Assembly (NCBI GenBank): GCA_009693435.1
Contig: SHXF01000002.1
Coordinates: 1-64,000, forward strand
Reading direction: 5' to 3'
Source of the DNA: Betaproteobacteria bacterium
Lineage (GTDB): Bacteria > Pseudomonadota > Gammaproteobacteria > Burkholderiales > SG8-39
DNA length: 64,000 bases
Below are positions 44,967-54,753 of the stretch, one piece after another. The translations under genes were made by a program, and so were the position numbers. Each line of letters begins with the position of its first letter. The first letter of the stretch is position 1. The notes beneath the pieces are model-generated. The model saw only the letters and a program-made list of their open reading frames with translations. It did no database searches and was not told where the DNA came from.

Positions 44967-46055
44967 ATGAACAAGGCTGCCGGCTGGTCCGAATACAACG
45001 GTCTGGACCTCCTCGCAACCGCGGTGCTGCTGCTTGACTCGGAATTGCGCGTTCGTTACATCAATGCGGCCGCTGAAAGCCTGTTCGGATTCGGCCTGCG
45101 CAGCGTCAGCGGCCAGCGCATCGGCGAGTTGTTTCCGGGCGCCCCGGAACTCGAAACCAAGCTTGCCCAGTCGATTGGCGACGATCGCGGATTTTCCGAC
45201 CAGGATCTCGTTCTGACGCGGGCGGCGCACGAACCGCTGCACCTGAATTGCATCGCCACGCCTTTCGATGGTCCCGAGCGCGGGGTGCTGCTTGAATTGC
45301 GGCATATCGATCAGCAGTTGCGCATCGAGCGCGAGGAGCAGCGGCTCACCCAGCATCAGGCCAACCGCGAGTTGATCCGCAATCTGGCGCATGAGATCAA
45401 GAACCCTCTGGGTGGGCTGCGTGGCTCCGCGCAATTGCTCGAACGGGAACTGGACCGGCCGGAACTGCGTGAATACACGCAGGTAATCATCAAGGAGGCG
45501 GACCGGTTGCAGTCGCTGATGGACCGGCTGCTCACGCCGCACCGCCTGCCGCATCGGGCCAGGCTGAACATCCACGAAGTATGCGAGCGGGTGAGGACGC
45601 TGATACTGGCTGAATTTCCCGGCGGCATTCGCATCAGCCGCGACTACGACACCAGCCTGCCTGAACTGGATGGCGATCGGGAGCAGCTCATACAGGCCGT
45701 GCTCAACATCGTGCGCAATGCAGCCCAGGCGCTCCAAAGTGAGCGCAACTCTGCGGTGGGCGCTGCCTCCAGGGATTCGGGTCAGATCGTTATCCGTACT
45801 CGCATAGGGCGCCAGGTAACCCTCGCGCGGCATCGCTACAGGCTGGCATTAGAATTGCAAGTGGTGGACAACGGACCCGGCATACCGGAGGACATAAGAG
45901 ACCGGATTTTCTATCCGCTGGTTTCGGGCCGCGAAGGCGGGAGCGGATTGGGCCTCACCCTCGCCCAGACATTCGTGCAACACCACCACGGTGTGATCGA
46001 ATGCGAGAGCCGGCCGGGATGCACGGATTTCCGCATCGTGTTGCCACTGATATAG
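44967..46055 (+). CDS. ntrB: Nitrogen regulation sensor histidine kinase NtrB (GlnL)
   Basis: A 362-residue cytosolic sensor kinase that phosphorylates NtrC under nitrogen limitation, controlled by PII. A PAS-like N-terminus (LLATAVLLLDSELRVRYINAAAE) precedes the H-box NLAHEIKNPLGGLRGSAQLL with His142. ATPase motifs are VLNIVRNAAQAL (N-box), VVDNGPGIPEDIRDRIFYPL and GGSGLGLTLAQTFV. The ATG giving MNKAAGWSEYNG is chosen; longer in-frame starts lack homology. It is 7 bp before ntrC. Confidence 0.95.
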   Translation: MNKAAGWSEYNGLDLLATAVLLLDSELRVRYINAAAESLFGFGLRSVSGQRIGELFPGAPELETKLAQSIGDDRGFSDQDLVLTRAAHEPLHLNCIATPFDGPERGVLLELRHIDQQLRIEREEQRLTQHQANRELIRNLAHEIKNPLGGLRGSAQLLERELDRPELREYTQVIIKEADRLQSLMDRLLTPHRLPHRARLNIHEVCERVRTLILAEFPGGIRISRDYDTSLPELDGDREQLIQAVLNIVRNAAQALQSERNSAVGAASRDSGQIVIRTRIGRQVTLARHRYRLALELQVVDNGPGIPEDIRDRIFYPLVSGREGGSGLGLTLAQTFVQHHHGVIECESRPGCTDFRIVLPLI

Positions 46056-46062
46056 GAATGCG

Positions 46063-47490
46063 ATGAAGCCAGTCTGGGTCGTTGATGATGACCGATCGAT
46101 ACGCTGGGTGTTCGAAAAGGCGCTGACGCGCGAGGGCATCCCCTTCAAGACGTTCGCGCTGGCCTCGGATGCCATGGATGCGCTCCAGTCTGGTGCGCCG
46201 CAAGTCCTGATTTCGGACATCCGAATGCCCGGAACGTCGGGTCTAGAACTCCTCAACAACATCAAACAGCGCCATCCCGAACTGCCCGTGATCATCATGA
46301 CCGCCTACTCCGACCTCGAGTCGGCTGTCTCGGCATTTCAAGGCGGCGCCTTCGAGTATCTGCCGAAGCCCTTCGACGTGGATCAGGCTGTTGACCTGAT
46401 TCGCCGCGCTATCGGCGAGAGCCTGCGTGAAGATCAGGCCGAAGAGGCGCCTGCCGAGGCCCCGGAAATTCTCGGTCAGGCACCGTCGATGCAGGAAGTC
46501 TTTCGTGCCATAGGCCGGCTTGCGCATTCCGCGGCTACGGTGCTCATCACCGGTGAATCAGGCTCGGGAAAGGAACTCGTCGCCCGCGCGCTGCACCGAC
46601 ACAGTCCGCGAGCGGCGAAGCCGTTTGTCGCCATCAACACTGCGGCCATGCCCAAGGACCTGCTGGAATCGGAATTGTTCGGGCACGAACGGGGTGCCTT
46701 CACCGGTGCGCAGGCGATGCGCCGCGGCCGTTTCGAGCAGGCAGATACCGGAACCTTGTTTCTGGACGAAATCGGCGACATGCCGGCGGATTTGCAGATG
46801 CGCTTGCTTAGGGTGCTGTCTGACGGGACGTTTTACCGCGTGGGCGGGCATCAGCCGATCCGGGCCAATGTTCGTGTCATCGCGGCCACAAACCAGGAGA
46901 TAGAATCGCGCGTGCGTGAAGGATTGTTCCGCGAAGACCTGTACCATCGATTGAATGTCATCCGGCTGCGCCTGCCGAGCTTGCGCGAACGCCACGAGGA
47001 CATTCCGCTGCTGGCGCGACATTTTCTGTCGCGCTCGGCCCGGGAGCTGAGCGTCGAGACCAAGCGTCTGTCCGACGTTGCTATGGCCTACCTTGGGGCG
47101 CAGGACTTTCCAGGCAACGTGCGGCAGCTTGAAAACGTTTGCCACTGGCTTACCGTCATGGCGCCTACTCAGGTGATCGAAGTGGGCGACCTGCCGCCGG
47201 AGTTGCGCCAGGCGAGGGAAGCAATGCCCGAATCAGACTGGGTCAGCGCCTTGTCGCGCGAAGCGGAGCGGGTACTCGCGCGCGGCGATTCCGCAATCAT
47301 GGGCGGGTTGATGCGAAAGTTCGAGCGCACGCTGATCAGCCGCGCGCTCGAGCGCACGGGCGGGCGTCGCATCGAGGCTGCCACTCTGCTCGGAATCGGG
47401 CGCAATACGATCACGCGCAAAATTGCCGAGCTGGGACTCGATGAAAAGAACGGCGCGCTGAGCGAGGCGCGTTCGGACAGCGGGTCCTAG
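46063..47490 (+). CDS. ntrC: Nitrogen regulation response regulator NtrC (GlnG)
   Basis: A 475-residue sigma-54 activator. The receiver has the acidic pair DDDRS and phospho-acceptor Asp52 (VLISDIRMPG). The AAA+ domain has Walker A GESGSGKE, the sigma-54-contacting ELFGHERGAFTGAQ, and TLFLDEIGDMP. A Fis-type helix-turn-helix ends the protein (GRRIEAATLLGIGRNTITRKIAEL). It pairs with ntrB and probably activates the glnA promoter in this window. Confidence 0.97.
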   Translation: MKPVWVVDDDRSIRWVFEKALTREGIPFKTFALASDAMDALQSGAPQVLISDIRMPGTSGLELLNNIKQRHPELPVIIMTAYSDLESAVSAFQGGAFEYLPKPFDVDQAVDLIRRAIGESLREDQAEEAPAEAPEILGQAPSMQEVFRAIGRLAHSAATVLITGESGSGKELVARALHRHSPRAAKPFVAINTAAMPKDLLESELFGHERGAFTGAQAMRRGRFEQADTGTLFLDEIGDMPADLQMRLLRVLSDGTFYRVGGHQPIRANVRVIAATNQEIESRVREGLFREDLYHRLNVIRLRLPSLRERHEDIPLLARHFLSRSARELSVETKRLSDVAMAYLGAQDFPGNVRQLENVCHWLTVMAPTQVIEVGDLPPELRQAREAMPESDWVSALSREAERVLARGDSAIMGGLMRKFERTLISRALERTGGRRIEAATLLGIGRNTITRKIAELGLDEKNGALSEARSDSGS

Positions 47491-47536
47491 GGCCTGCCGC
47501 AGGCGCGGGGTTCGATGCTTGACACTCGAAACGGTG

Positions 47537-47565
47537 TTGCGAGCAGTTAGCCCGGACCATACAAT
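47537..47565 (+). promoter_or_regulatory. Candidate promoter of malate synthase
   Basis: TTGCGA (47537-47542) and TACAAT (47560-47565) are 17 bp apart, 4/6 and 5/6 matches to sigma-70 boxes, with the -10 ending 27 bp before the aceB ATG. Confidence 0.45.
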
Positions 47566-47592
47566 CCGGCCCTTGACTCGGGGAACCATGCG

Positions 47593-49179
47593 ATGAGCGA
47601 AATCAATAATTCCGGCGTGCGGATCATCGGCCCGGGTGACCCCGGAATCCTTTCGGAGCGGGCGGTCGCGTTCCTTGTCGGCCTGCACCGGGCATTCGAG
47701 CCGCGGCGGCAGGAACTGCTCGCGCGCCGCGCCGCCCGTCAGAAGGAATTCGATGCAGGCAAGCTTCCGGACTTTCTGCCGGAGACGGCCGCGATACGCA
47801 ATACGGACTGGACCATCGCGCCGCAACCCAAAGACATGCTGGACCGGCGGGTCGAGATTACCGGCCCGACGGACCGCAAGATGGTCATCAATGCGCTCAA
47901 TTGCGGCGCATCCACCTTCATGGCTGATTTCGAGGATGCCAACTGTCCAACCTGGCACAACGTGATCGACGGCCAGGTCAATTTGAGGGATGCGGTTCGG
48001 CGCACGATAAACTTCGAGCAGAACGGCAGGCAATACAAGCTGAACGAGACGGTCGCGGTTCTCATCCCGCGGCCGCGCGGCTGGCACCTCGACGAAAAGC
48101 ACGTGATGGTCGACGGCAAGCCGGTTTCGGCCAGCCTGTTCGATTTTGGGCTGTACTTTTTTCATAACGCGCGCGAGTTGCTCGCACGCGGTACCGGACC
48201 TTACTGCTATCTGCCCAAGATGGAATCGCATCTGGAGGCGCGGCTTTGGAACGACGTATTCAAGTACTCGCAGGATGCCCTCGGAATCCCTGCGGGGACG
48301 ATCAAGGCGACGGTGCTGATCGAGACCATCCTGGCCGCATTCGAGATGGACGAGATCCTGTGGGAGCTGAAAGACCATTCCGCGGGTCTCAACATTGGCC
48401 GCTGGGACTACATATTTTCCTGCATCAAGAAGTTCAGGTCGAACCGTGATTTCTGCCTGGCGGATCGCAGCCAGGTCACGATGACTGCGCCGTTCCTGCG
48501 CGCGTATGCGCTGTCGCTCGTCAAGACCTGCCACCGTCGCGGTGCTCCTGCCATGGGTGGAATGGCCGCGCAGATCCCGATCAAGAACGATGCGGTGGCG
48601 AACGCAGCCGCCCTGGAGAAGGTACGCCAGGACAAGCTTCGCGAGGTGACTGACGGCTGTGACGGAACGTGGGTCGCGCACCCGGGCCTGGTGCCGATTG
48701 CAAGGGAAGTTTTTGACCGGCACATGCCGGGACCGAACCAGTACGACAAGCAACTGCCGGACGTTCGCGTGACCGCGCGCGACCTTTTGAATTTTCAGCC
48801 CGAGAAGCCGATTACCGAAGCCGGGCTGCGCAACAACATTTCCGTGGGCATTCAGTACCTGGGCGCCTGGCTCGCAGGCAACGGGTGCGTGCCGGTGTTC
48901 AACCTCATGGAGGACGCCGCGACTGCCGAGATTTTCCGATCGCAGATATGGCAGTGGATACGGAGCGAAAAAGGCCGGCTGGACGATGGTCGCAAAGTGA
49001 CCGTGTCGTTGTTCAGCGAACTGCTCGCGGACGAGTTGCCCAGGGTCAGGGCACATCTGGGGGAATCTGCGTGGCAGGCCGGGAAATATGTCGAGGGCGC
49101 CGAACTGTTCGAACGCATCACCAGCGATGACAACTACGTGGAATTCCTCACGCTGCCCGCCTACCAGATGATCGACTAG
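47593..49179 (+). CDS. aceB: Malate synthase A
   Basis: A 528-residue glyoxylate-cycle enzyme condensing glyoxylate and acetyl-CoA to malate. [37 protein letters not shown] and [15 protein letters not shown] mark the type-A family; [22 protein letters not shown] contains the metal-site Glu, and [19 protein letters not shown] follows. [22 protein letters not shown] lies near the C-terminus. Length and motifs match AceB rather than the longer GlcB. No isocitrate lyase gene is present in the window. Confidence 0.96.
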   Translation: MSEINNSGVRIIGPGDPGILSERAVAFLVGLHRAFEPRRQELLARRAARQKEFDAGKLPDFLPETAAIRNTDWTIAPQPKDMLDRRVEITGPTDRKMVINALNCGASTFMADFEDANCPTWHNVIDGQVNLRDAVRRTINFEQNGRQYKLNETVAVLIPRPRGWHLDEKHVMVDGKPVSASLFDFGLYFFHNARELLARGTGPYCYLPKMESHLEARLWNDVFKYSQDALGIPAGTIKATVLIETILAAFEMDEILWELKDHSAGLNIGRWDYIFSCIKKFRSNRDFCLADRSQVTMTAPFLRAYALSLVKTCHRRGAPAMGGMAAQIPIKNDAVANAAALEKVRQDKLREVTDGCDGTWVAHPGLVPIAREVFDRHMPGPNQYDKQLPDVRVTARDLLNFQPEKPITEAGLRNNISVGIQYLGAWLAGNGCVPVFNLMEDAATAEIFRSQIWQWIRSEKGRLDDGRKVTVSLFSELLADELPRVRAHLGESAWQAGKYVEGAELFERITSDDNYVEFLTLPAYQMID

Positions 49180-49218
49180 GGATATGCCGAACAAGGGGCG
49201 GCGCCCCCTTGTATATCC
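49180..49218. terminator. Hairpin between aceB and the copper-chaperone gene
   Basis: ACAAGGGG (49191-49198) pairs with CCCCTTGT (49205-49212), and GGATAT (49180-49185) with ATATCC (49213-49218) outside it, with a 5-nt bulge. It starts at the aceB stop codon in the convergent gap. No T-run follows, so efficiency as a terminator is uncertain. Confidence 0.5.
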
Positions 49219-49297
49219 CCCACTTCAGCGGAAACACGCTTGACGTTTTTCCTGAAATGGACACTTGTTCAGTGTTTCCCTGGTGACATTGCGCCAT

Positions 49298-49759
49298 TCA
49301 ATGCCCCTTGTGCTCCGGGACGTTCGCCGGGGCATTGAGGTCGCGGACTTCGGCTTTCACTTCCACGGTCACGGGTTTGCGGTCCTTGCCCCGGAAAATC
49401 AGCTTGAGCGGAACCGTGTCGCCTTTCTTAAGCGGCTTGGCCAGTTCCATCATCATTACATGGTAGCCGCCTGGTTTCAGTTCAACTTTTCTGCCAGCCG
49501 GCACGTCGAGTTTCGCGATCGCGCGCATCTTCATCACGGTGCCCTCGAGAATCATTTCGTGGATTTCCACCAGTCCGGCAGCGGGCGAGGCAATCGAGAC
49601 GAGTTCCACAGGCTCGGCGCTGCTGATTTCCATGAACGCGCCCGTTGCCTTCTGCCCCGGCACAGTACCCCGCACCCATGGCTTCGTGACCACAACCTGC
49701 GCCATTGACGACATGGCAATCAACATCCCGGCCAGGACTGCAAGGCTACGTCGAAACAT
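49298..49759 (-). CDS. PCu(A)C-family periplasmic copper chaperone
   Basis: A 153-residue secreted protein. Signal peptide FRRSLAVLAGMLIAMSSMAQ, then VVVTKPWVRGTVPGQKATGAFMEI. The copper site signature is present as IHEMILEGTVMKM and PGGYHVMMM, fitting the H(M)X10MX21HXM pattern of proteins that deliver Cu(I) to cytochrome oxidase. The C-terminus HKGH adds histidines. The ATG at 49759 (MFRRSL) is chosen, as a further upstream ATG sits immediately next to the GAGG sequence. It overlaps the end of xthA by 14 bp. Confidence 0.93.
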   Translation of the reverse strand: MFRRSLAVLAGMLIAMSSMAQVVVTKPWVRGTVPGQKATGAFMEISSAEPVELVSIASPAAGLVEIHEMILEGTVMKMRAIAKLDVPAGRKVELKPGGYHVMMMELAKPLKKGDTVPLKLIFRGKDRKPVTVEVKAEVRDLNAPANVPEHKGH

Positions 49760-50588
49760 GGGCTGAATCATCCTCGTTGGATTGCCGGGGCGCATCCCCG
49801 GCGGCGCCGATCGCGCTGAAGTGGGCCACCACCGGAGCGTGATCCGATGGGCGCTCGAGCATTCTGGGTTCCAGGTCTATGGTCACTGCGGAGCACGAAC
49901 CCGCGAGCGCACTCGACAGCAGCACATGGTCGATGCGCATGCCCATTTTGCGCCGGAATGCGTTCATCCGGTAATCCCACCAGGTGAACGCTTTTTCCGG
50001 CTGGGAAAACATCCGGAAACTGTCCTTCAAGCCGAGTTCGGTCAGCCGGCGGAATGCGTCCCGCTCGGCGGCGCTGCACAACACCTGTCCTTCCCAGGCC
50101 GCGGGATCGTGCACGTCTTCGTCGGCAGGCGCGATGTTGTAGTCGCCGAGCACGGCCAGCCGGGGGAATCGTTCGGTCTCGTCCCGCACGAATCCGATGA
50201 AAGCATCGAGCCAGTCAAGCTTGTATCGATACTTATCGGAACCGACCGCCTGCCCGTTGGGCACATAGGCGCAAATGCAGCGCACTTCGGCAGACGCCGT
50301 CGCGATGGTGGCGGCTATCACGCGAGACTGCGGGTCATCAAAGCCCGGCATGCCGGTTGAAACGTCCGTCGGCGGCCGTCGGGACAGTATCGCGACGCCG
50401 TTATAGGTCTTCTGTCCGTGAAACACCGCGTGGTAGCCCGCCTGCTGCAGGTCGGCAACGGGGAATTTCGCGTTTTCGAGCTTCAGTTCCTGGAGTCCGA
50501 CCACATCGGGGGACTGCTTCGCCAGCCAATCGAGCAAATGCGGTAGCCTGACCTTGAGCGAATTGACGTTCCAGGTGGCGATTTTCAT
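49746..50588 (-). CDS. xthA: Exodeoxyribonuclease III
   Basis: A 280-residue AP endonuclease/3'-5' exonuclease of base-excision repair. MKIATWNVNSLKVRLPHLLDWL, VVGLQELKLEN (metal Glu), YNGVAILSRRP, LGDYNIAPADEDVHDP, and the C-terminal RIDHVLLS and RPSDHAPVVAHF (catalytic Asp-His) are all present. The ending beyond VVAHF is a 20-residue polar tail overlapping the copper-chaperone start. Confidence 0.96.
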   Translation of the reverse strand: MKIATWNVNSLKVRLPHLLDWLAKQSPDVVGLQELKLENAKFPVADLQQAGYHAVFHGQKTYNGVAILSRRPPTDVSTGMPGFDDPQSRVIAATIATASAEVRCICAYVPNGQAVGSDKYRYKLDWLDAFIGFVRDETERFPRLAVLGDYNIAPADEDVHDPAAWEGQVLCSAAERDAFRRLTELGLKDSFRMFSQPEKAFTWWDYRMNAFRRKMGMRIDHVLLSSALAGSCSAVTIDLEPRMLERPSDHAPVVAHFSAIGAAGDAPRQSNEDDSAHVST

Positions 50589-50688
50589 GAGCAGCGTATT
50601 CGGGTTGGCTCAGGCACCGGCGATGGGAAAGACGTGCAAATTCCGGGCAGGCAAAGCCGGCGCGCCGCCGACAAGCGAACCGGTCGGC

Positions 50689-51285
50689 TTATTTTTTTGC
50701 TTCAGGCGCAGGTGCCTGCGCGCTGCCCTGTTCAGGCTCTGCCGGCGCAACGCCCTCGGCTGGTACTTTTGCAGGCACAGACTTCGGGTCTTCCTTGCGC
50801 AACTGGCCGATCGACAATCGCGGACCCGACGCGGGATAGCCTGCCGCATCGAGTGCGTTCTTGTATGCAATCGCTTCGAAACCTGATTGAATCTGGGTGC
50901 CTACCCGCAGTGCCGGAACTTCCGCCTTGCCGCTCAGTTTCTTCAAATCCTCAACGCTTTTCTGGTCCGCTACGGCAATTTCGCGGAATGGGATCGTCCG
51001 GGTGACCAAGGCATTGCGGGCTTGCACGCAGGCGTCACCGCAATCGGCCGATGTGTACAGGATTACGGGAAAATTCTTTGCTGCAGTCTGCGTCGCATAA
51101 GGCAACGCACTCGACTCGGCGGCCGGCGCGGCACTCGCCTTTTTCTGGACATTTCTGGCGCTCGGGGGGGGCGGCTGCTGCGTGTAATTGACTTTGCCAT
51201 CCTGGTCCACCCAGCGATATAGCTGGGCAAGCACACCGGTGCTGACCAAGGCCAGTGCCGTAGCAACAATGACCAGAACGCGCAT
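50689..51285 (-). CDS. DUF4124-glutaredoxin-like exported protein
   Basis: A 198-residue protein with signal peptide (VLVIVATALALVSTGVLA), a DUF4124 unit (QLYRWVDQDGKVNYTQQPPP), then a glutaredoxin-like fold from about residue 70: FPVILYTSADCGDACVQARNAL with a Cys-Gly-Asp-Ala-Cys pair, VPALRVG (cis-Pro loop) and the SGFEAIAYKNAL end. The C-terminal 40 residues are Pro/Ala/Glu rich and low complexity. Location in the periplasm suggests thiol exchange, but the CX3C spacing differs from the CX2C of usual glutaredoxins. Confidence 0.85.
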   Translation of the reverse strand: MRVLVIVATALALVSTGVLAQLYRWVDQDGKVNYTQQPPPPSARNVQKKASAAPAAESSALPYATQTAAKNFPVILYTSADCGDACVQARNALVTRTIPFREIAVADQKSVEDLKKLSGKAEVPALRVGTQIQSGFEAIAYKNALDAAGYPASGPRLSIGQLRKEDPKSVPAKVPAEGVAPAEPEQGSAQAPAPEAKK

Positions 51286-51302
51286 GCTTACTCCCCGGAA
51301 AA

Positions 51303-53471
51303 CTACGCGGGAATCATACCACTGTGCCGCAGCAGCGCGTCGATGCGCGGTTCGCGCCCGCGGAAGGCGCGGAACGATTCCATCGCCGGCCGGCTGCCGC
51401 CAACTGCGAGTATCTCATCGCGAAAACGCGCGCCGATTTCGGGATCCAGCACGCTTTGCGATGACCCGGCGTTACCTTCGAACATGCTGTAGGCGTCGGC
51501 GGACAGCACTTCTGCCCACTTGTAGCTGTAGTAGCCGGCGCTGTAGCCGCCGGCGAAAATATGCCCGAAATTGTTGGGAAACCGGTTGTACGCAGGCGGA
51601 AAGGCGACCGCGACGCGACTGCGAACCTGCTTCAGCAATTCCAGAGGTGTCGTTGCGCCCGAACCCGCACCTTCGAGATCAAGATCATGATGCAGGTGCA
51701 TGTCGAACAGAGAGTATTCGAGTTGCCGCGCCATCTGCATGCCGCTTTGAAAATTCCTGGCCGCGACCATCTTATCGAACAGCACCCGCGGCAGCGGTTC
51801 TCCGCTGTCGACATGCGCGGTCATGTGGCGCAGCACTTCCCATTCCCAGCAGAAATTCTCCATGAACTGCGATGGCAGTTCGATCGCGTCCCATTCGACG
51901 CCGCGAATGCCCGAGGCACCGGCGTAATCGACACGCGTCAGCAGGTGATGAAGTCCGTGCCCGAACTCGTGGAAGAGCGTCAGTACTTCGTCGTGCGTAA
52001 AAAGCGCCGGCCGGGGCTTTCCATCTTTCTCGCCGACCGGCCCGGAAAAATTGCAGATCAGAAGCGCAACCGGCGTCTGCAGCATGCCGCCGCGGCGCCT
52101 GCGTGTCATGGCTTCGTCCATCCAAGCCCCGCCACGCTTGGTATCTCGCGCGTACAGATCCAGATAAAAGCGCCCGATCACCTCGCCGTCGTTGTCGATG
52201 ACGCGCAGAAACCGCACGTCGGGATGCCAGCTTTCGGCGTTGTCCATCTCGATGCGTATGCCGAAAATTTCCCGCACCACACGAAACATGCCCTCGAGTA
52301 CTTTCGGCTCGGGAAAGTAGGCCTTTAGTTCCTGGTCGGAAAATTCATAGCGCTTGGCGCGCAGCATCTCCGATGCGTAGGCCAGGTCACAGGCGCACAA
52401 GTCGGCGAGCCCCAGTTCATTGCGGGCAAATTCCTTCAGTTCCTCATAGTCCCGGCGGGCGAACGGCAAAGCCTTCTCCGCCAAGCCGTTGAGGAAATCC
52501 AGCACCTCCTGCGGTTTCTCGGCCATCTTGGGGACAAGAGACAGTTCGGCAAAGCTCGCATACCCGAGCAGGCGCGCGGCTTCGTTGCGCAATTTCAGCA
52601 GCCGTGTGATGAGGGGCGTGTTGTCCCAATCCGACGCTGTCTTCTCCGGCGGCACGGTTTGAGGTGCAGGCGCAGACGCTCCTTGCGCGAGATGTTGCTG
52701 CTCGTATTCGCGGGCGAGCATCAAGGAGCGGCCGAACTCTTCGCTCGCACGGGTAACATGCGCGCGATAAAGCGTCTCGCGCAATGCGCGGCTGCGTGCG
52801 TACTGGATTGCGGGCACATAGGAAGGCGCGTGCAGCGTCAATTTCCATCCGTCGCGTCCTTCGCCCTTGGCAGCGAGGCGCGCCGCTTCCATCACATCCG
52901 GCGGTATGCCGGACAATTCTTCCTCGGCGGTTACATAAAGTCCGAATGCATTGGTTGCGTCGAGGACATTCTCGGAAAACCGGGTGGCGAGCTGCGCCAG
53001 TTCCTCCTGGATTTCGCCGAACCGGGCCTTTTCCCCGGGCGGCAATTCCGCGCCTCCCAGTCTGAAGTCACGCAGTTCATTTTCAATGATGCGCCGTTGC
53101 GCAGGCGACAGTTGCTCGAAACCCGCTTGAGCGCCCAAGGCCTTGTATTTTTCGTAGAGGCGCAGGTTTTGCGCGAGCTCCGTGTAGTACTGCGTCAACT
53201 TCGGCTGGTTGGCGTTGTATGCCTCGCGGATGGCCGGATTGTCATCGACCGCATGCAGGTTGCCGACTGCACCCCAGGCGCGCCCGAGCCGGTCGTGGGC
53301 TTCTTCCATCGGATCGGCAAACCCGTTCCAGGTTGGCGGCACGGGGTCGGCGACGAGCCGTTCGACGAGGGCCCTGTTTTCAGCCAGCAGCGTGTCGATG
53401 GCTGGCGTGACGTGCTCCGGCTTGAGGGATGCATATCGGGGCAGACCGGAAAAATCGAGCAGTGGGTTCAT
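51303..53471 (-). CDS. prlC: Oligopeptidase A (M3 metallopeptidase)
   Basis: A 722-residue cytosolic zinc peptidase degrading short peptides and signal-peptide fragments. The M3 zinc motif is LFHEFGHGLHHLL, with the downstream Glu in GVEWDAIELPSQFMENF. PLLDFSGLPRYASLKPEHVTPAID is the PrlC N-terminus, and the C-terminus HIFAGGYSAGYYSYKWAEVLSADAYSMF is highly typical. Length is a little longer than E. coli PrlC (680) with an Ala/Pro-rich insert around residue 270. Confidence 0.97.
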   Translation of the reverse strand: MNPLLDFSGLPRYASLKPEHVTPAIDTLLAENRALVERLVADPVPPTWNGFADPMEEAHDRLGRAWGAVGNLHAVDDNPAIREAYNANQPKLTQYYTELAQNLRLYEKYKALGAQAGFEQLSPAQRRIIENELRDFRLGGAELPPGEKARFGEIQEELAQLATRFSENVLDATNAFGLYVTAEEELSGIPPDVMEAARLAAKGEGRDGWKLTLHAPSYVPAIQYARSRALRETLYRAHVTRASEEFGRSLMLAREYEQQHLAQGASAPAPQTVPPEKTASDWDNTPLITRLLKLRNEAARLLGYASFAELSLVPKMAEKPQEVLDFLNGLAEKALPFARRDYEELKEFARNELGLADLCACDLAYASEMLRAKRYEFSDQELKAYFPEPKVLEGMFRVVREIFGIRIEMDNAESWHPDVRFLRVIDNDGEVIGRFYLDLYARDTKRGGAWMDEAMTRRRRGGMLQTPVALLICNFSGPVGEKDGKPRPALFTHDEVLTLFHEFGHGLHHLLTRVDYAGASGIRGVEWDAIELPSQFMENFCWEWEVLRHMTAHVDSGEPLPRVLFDKMVAARNFQSGMQMARQLEYSLFDMHLHHDLDLEGAGSGATTPLELLKQVRSRVAVAFPPAYNRFPNNFGHIFAGGYSAGYYSYKWAEVLSADAYSMFEGNAGSSQSVLDPEIGARFRDEILAVGGSRPAMESFRAFRGREPRIDALLRHSGMIPA

Positions 53472-53644
53472 CGGACATTTCTCTTGAAAAAAGGAGGATG
53501 AGATCGGGTAAGCGTTGGTGCAGTCATGCCTCGTGTTGCGAAGCGGATGTTTGTCGGGAAAGCAATGAGGACAAGCGGGTTCGGGGCTTTGTGATGACTG
53601 TATTTACCGATAAGGATCGGGGCCATGGGCAGGCCAGCGTTTTC

Positions 53645-54511
53645 TTACAAGCCCTGCGGGCTTCCCGCCTTTTTCTCTGCAGCTGCAACCGTGTTCACCA
53701 GCAGCATGGCGATTGTCATCGGGCCTACCCCGCCTGGCACGGGGGTGACGTGCGAGGCTCGTCCCAGCATCTGCTGGAAATCCACGTCTCCGGCGAGCTT
53801 CCCGTCGGGCATGCGATTGATGCCTACATCGATGACGACCGCGCCGGGTTTGACCATGTCCGCGGTGACGAATTTCGTGCGGCCGATGGCCACAACGAGT
53901 ACATCGCCCTCTCGCGTTACCGCGGCCAGATCGCGGGTTCTCGAATGGCATACGGTCACGGTTGCATTTTTTTGCAGGAGCAGCATAGCCATCGGTTTGC
54001 CGACGATGTTGCTGCGCCCCAATATGACGGCGTGCGTTCCCTCCAGGGCGATGTTTCCGCGATCCAGCATCAACATTACGCCAGCGGGTGTGCACGGCAC
54101 GAATTGCGGATGTCCGGTGCAAAGCAGGCCGACGTTTTCGGGATGGAACCCGTCGACGTCTTTTTCTGGCGCGATGGCCCTGAGTACGCGTTCGCCGGAA
54201 ATATGCGCCGGCAGGGGCAACTGGACGAGGATTCCGTGTATCCGGGGGTCGTTGTTGAGTGCGTGCACCCGCTCCAGGACCTCGGTCTCGGTAGCGGTTT
54301 CAGGCAAATCGTGTTGCTCCGAATACACGCCCGCCTCATCGCAGGCACGTGTCTTGTTGCGCACATAGACCTTGGAAGCCGGGTTGCTGCCAACGAGCAA
54401 CACCGCCAGTCCTGCGGTGCAGCCGGCCGCTGCAAGGGCTGCGGCTCGCCCTTTCAGGCCCGCGCGAACGTCACGCGCCATGGCGCTGCCGTCGATGATC
54501 TTGGTCTCCAC
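53645..54511 (-). CDS. folD: Methylenetetrahydrofolate dehydrogenase/cyclohydrolase
   Basis: A 288-residue bifunctional one-carbon enzyme. [22 protein letters not shown] contains the catalytic Tyr-Lys region, [12 protein letters not shown] and [13 protein letters not shown] are signatures, and [26 protein letters not shown] forms the NADP site. [16 protein letters not shown] ends the fold. The start is GTG (reading METKIIDG), as no upstream ATG fits. The leader contains a strong hairpin. Divergent from aceE. Confidence 0.96.
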   Translation of the reverse strand: METKIIDGSAMARDVRAGLKGRAAALAAAGCTAGLAVLLVGSNPASKVYVRNKTRACDEAGVYSEQHDLPETATETEVLERVHALNNDPRIHGILVQLPLPAHISGERVLRAIAPEKDVDGFHPENVGLLCTGHPQFVPCTPAGVMLMLDRGNIALEGTHAVILGRSNIVGKPMAMLLLQKNATVTVCHSRTRDLAAVTREGDVLVVAIGRTKFVTADMVKPGAVVIDVGINRMPDGKLAGDVDFQQMLGRASHVTPVPGGVGPMTIAMLLVNTVAAAEKKAGSPQGL

Positions 54512-54557
54512 CGCAGATCCCTCAGAATGTGCTGTAAAGGCGCAATTATGACGGATT

Positions 54558-54584
54558 AGGCGGGCGTCCCCGATACGCCCGCCT
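54558..54584. promoter_or_regulatory. 10-bp perfect hairpin in the folD-aceE divergent gap
   Basis: AGGCGGGCGT (54558-54567) is exactly complementary to ACGCCCGCCT (54575-54584), with a 7-nt loop. It lies 47 bp upstream of folD and would be in its leader if transcription starts further upstream. No T-run follows on either strand. Confidence 0.7.
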
Positions 54585-54591
54585 GCGTAAG

Positions 54592-54610
54592 CAATTGCGT
54601 TGTGCAATTG
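54592..54610. promoter_or_regulatory. Inverted repeat CAATTGC-N5-GCAATTG, candidate operator
   Basis: A perfect 7-bp inverted repeat with a 5-bp spacer, 8 bp from the hairpin on the folD side and 144 bp before aceE. Symmetry and length suit a dimeric regulator. The protein binding it is unknown, and it does not resemble the enteric PdhR site. Confidence 0.45.
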
Positions 54611-54753
54611 AACCGTCGCGGTTGTGTTTTGAAGTGCTTCACCGTCTGCGGGCAGGGCGCGGAACGCGTGCCCGCAGCCGCCGAGTCCGCTAGAATACTT
54701 TTCGATACCGTCGCATCCGTCTGATTTTTCCCTTCGACACAAGAGTGCCCGCC

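Noticed and set aside
47233..49194. 653-residue minus-strand open frame opposite ntrC/aceB
   Set aside because: Antisense shadow of two well-supported genes.
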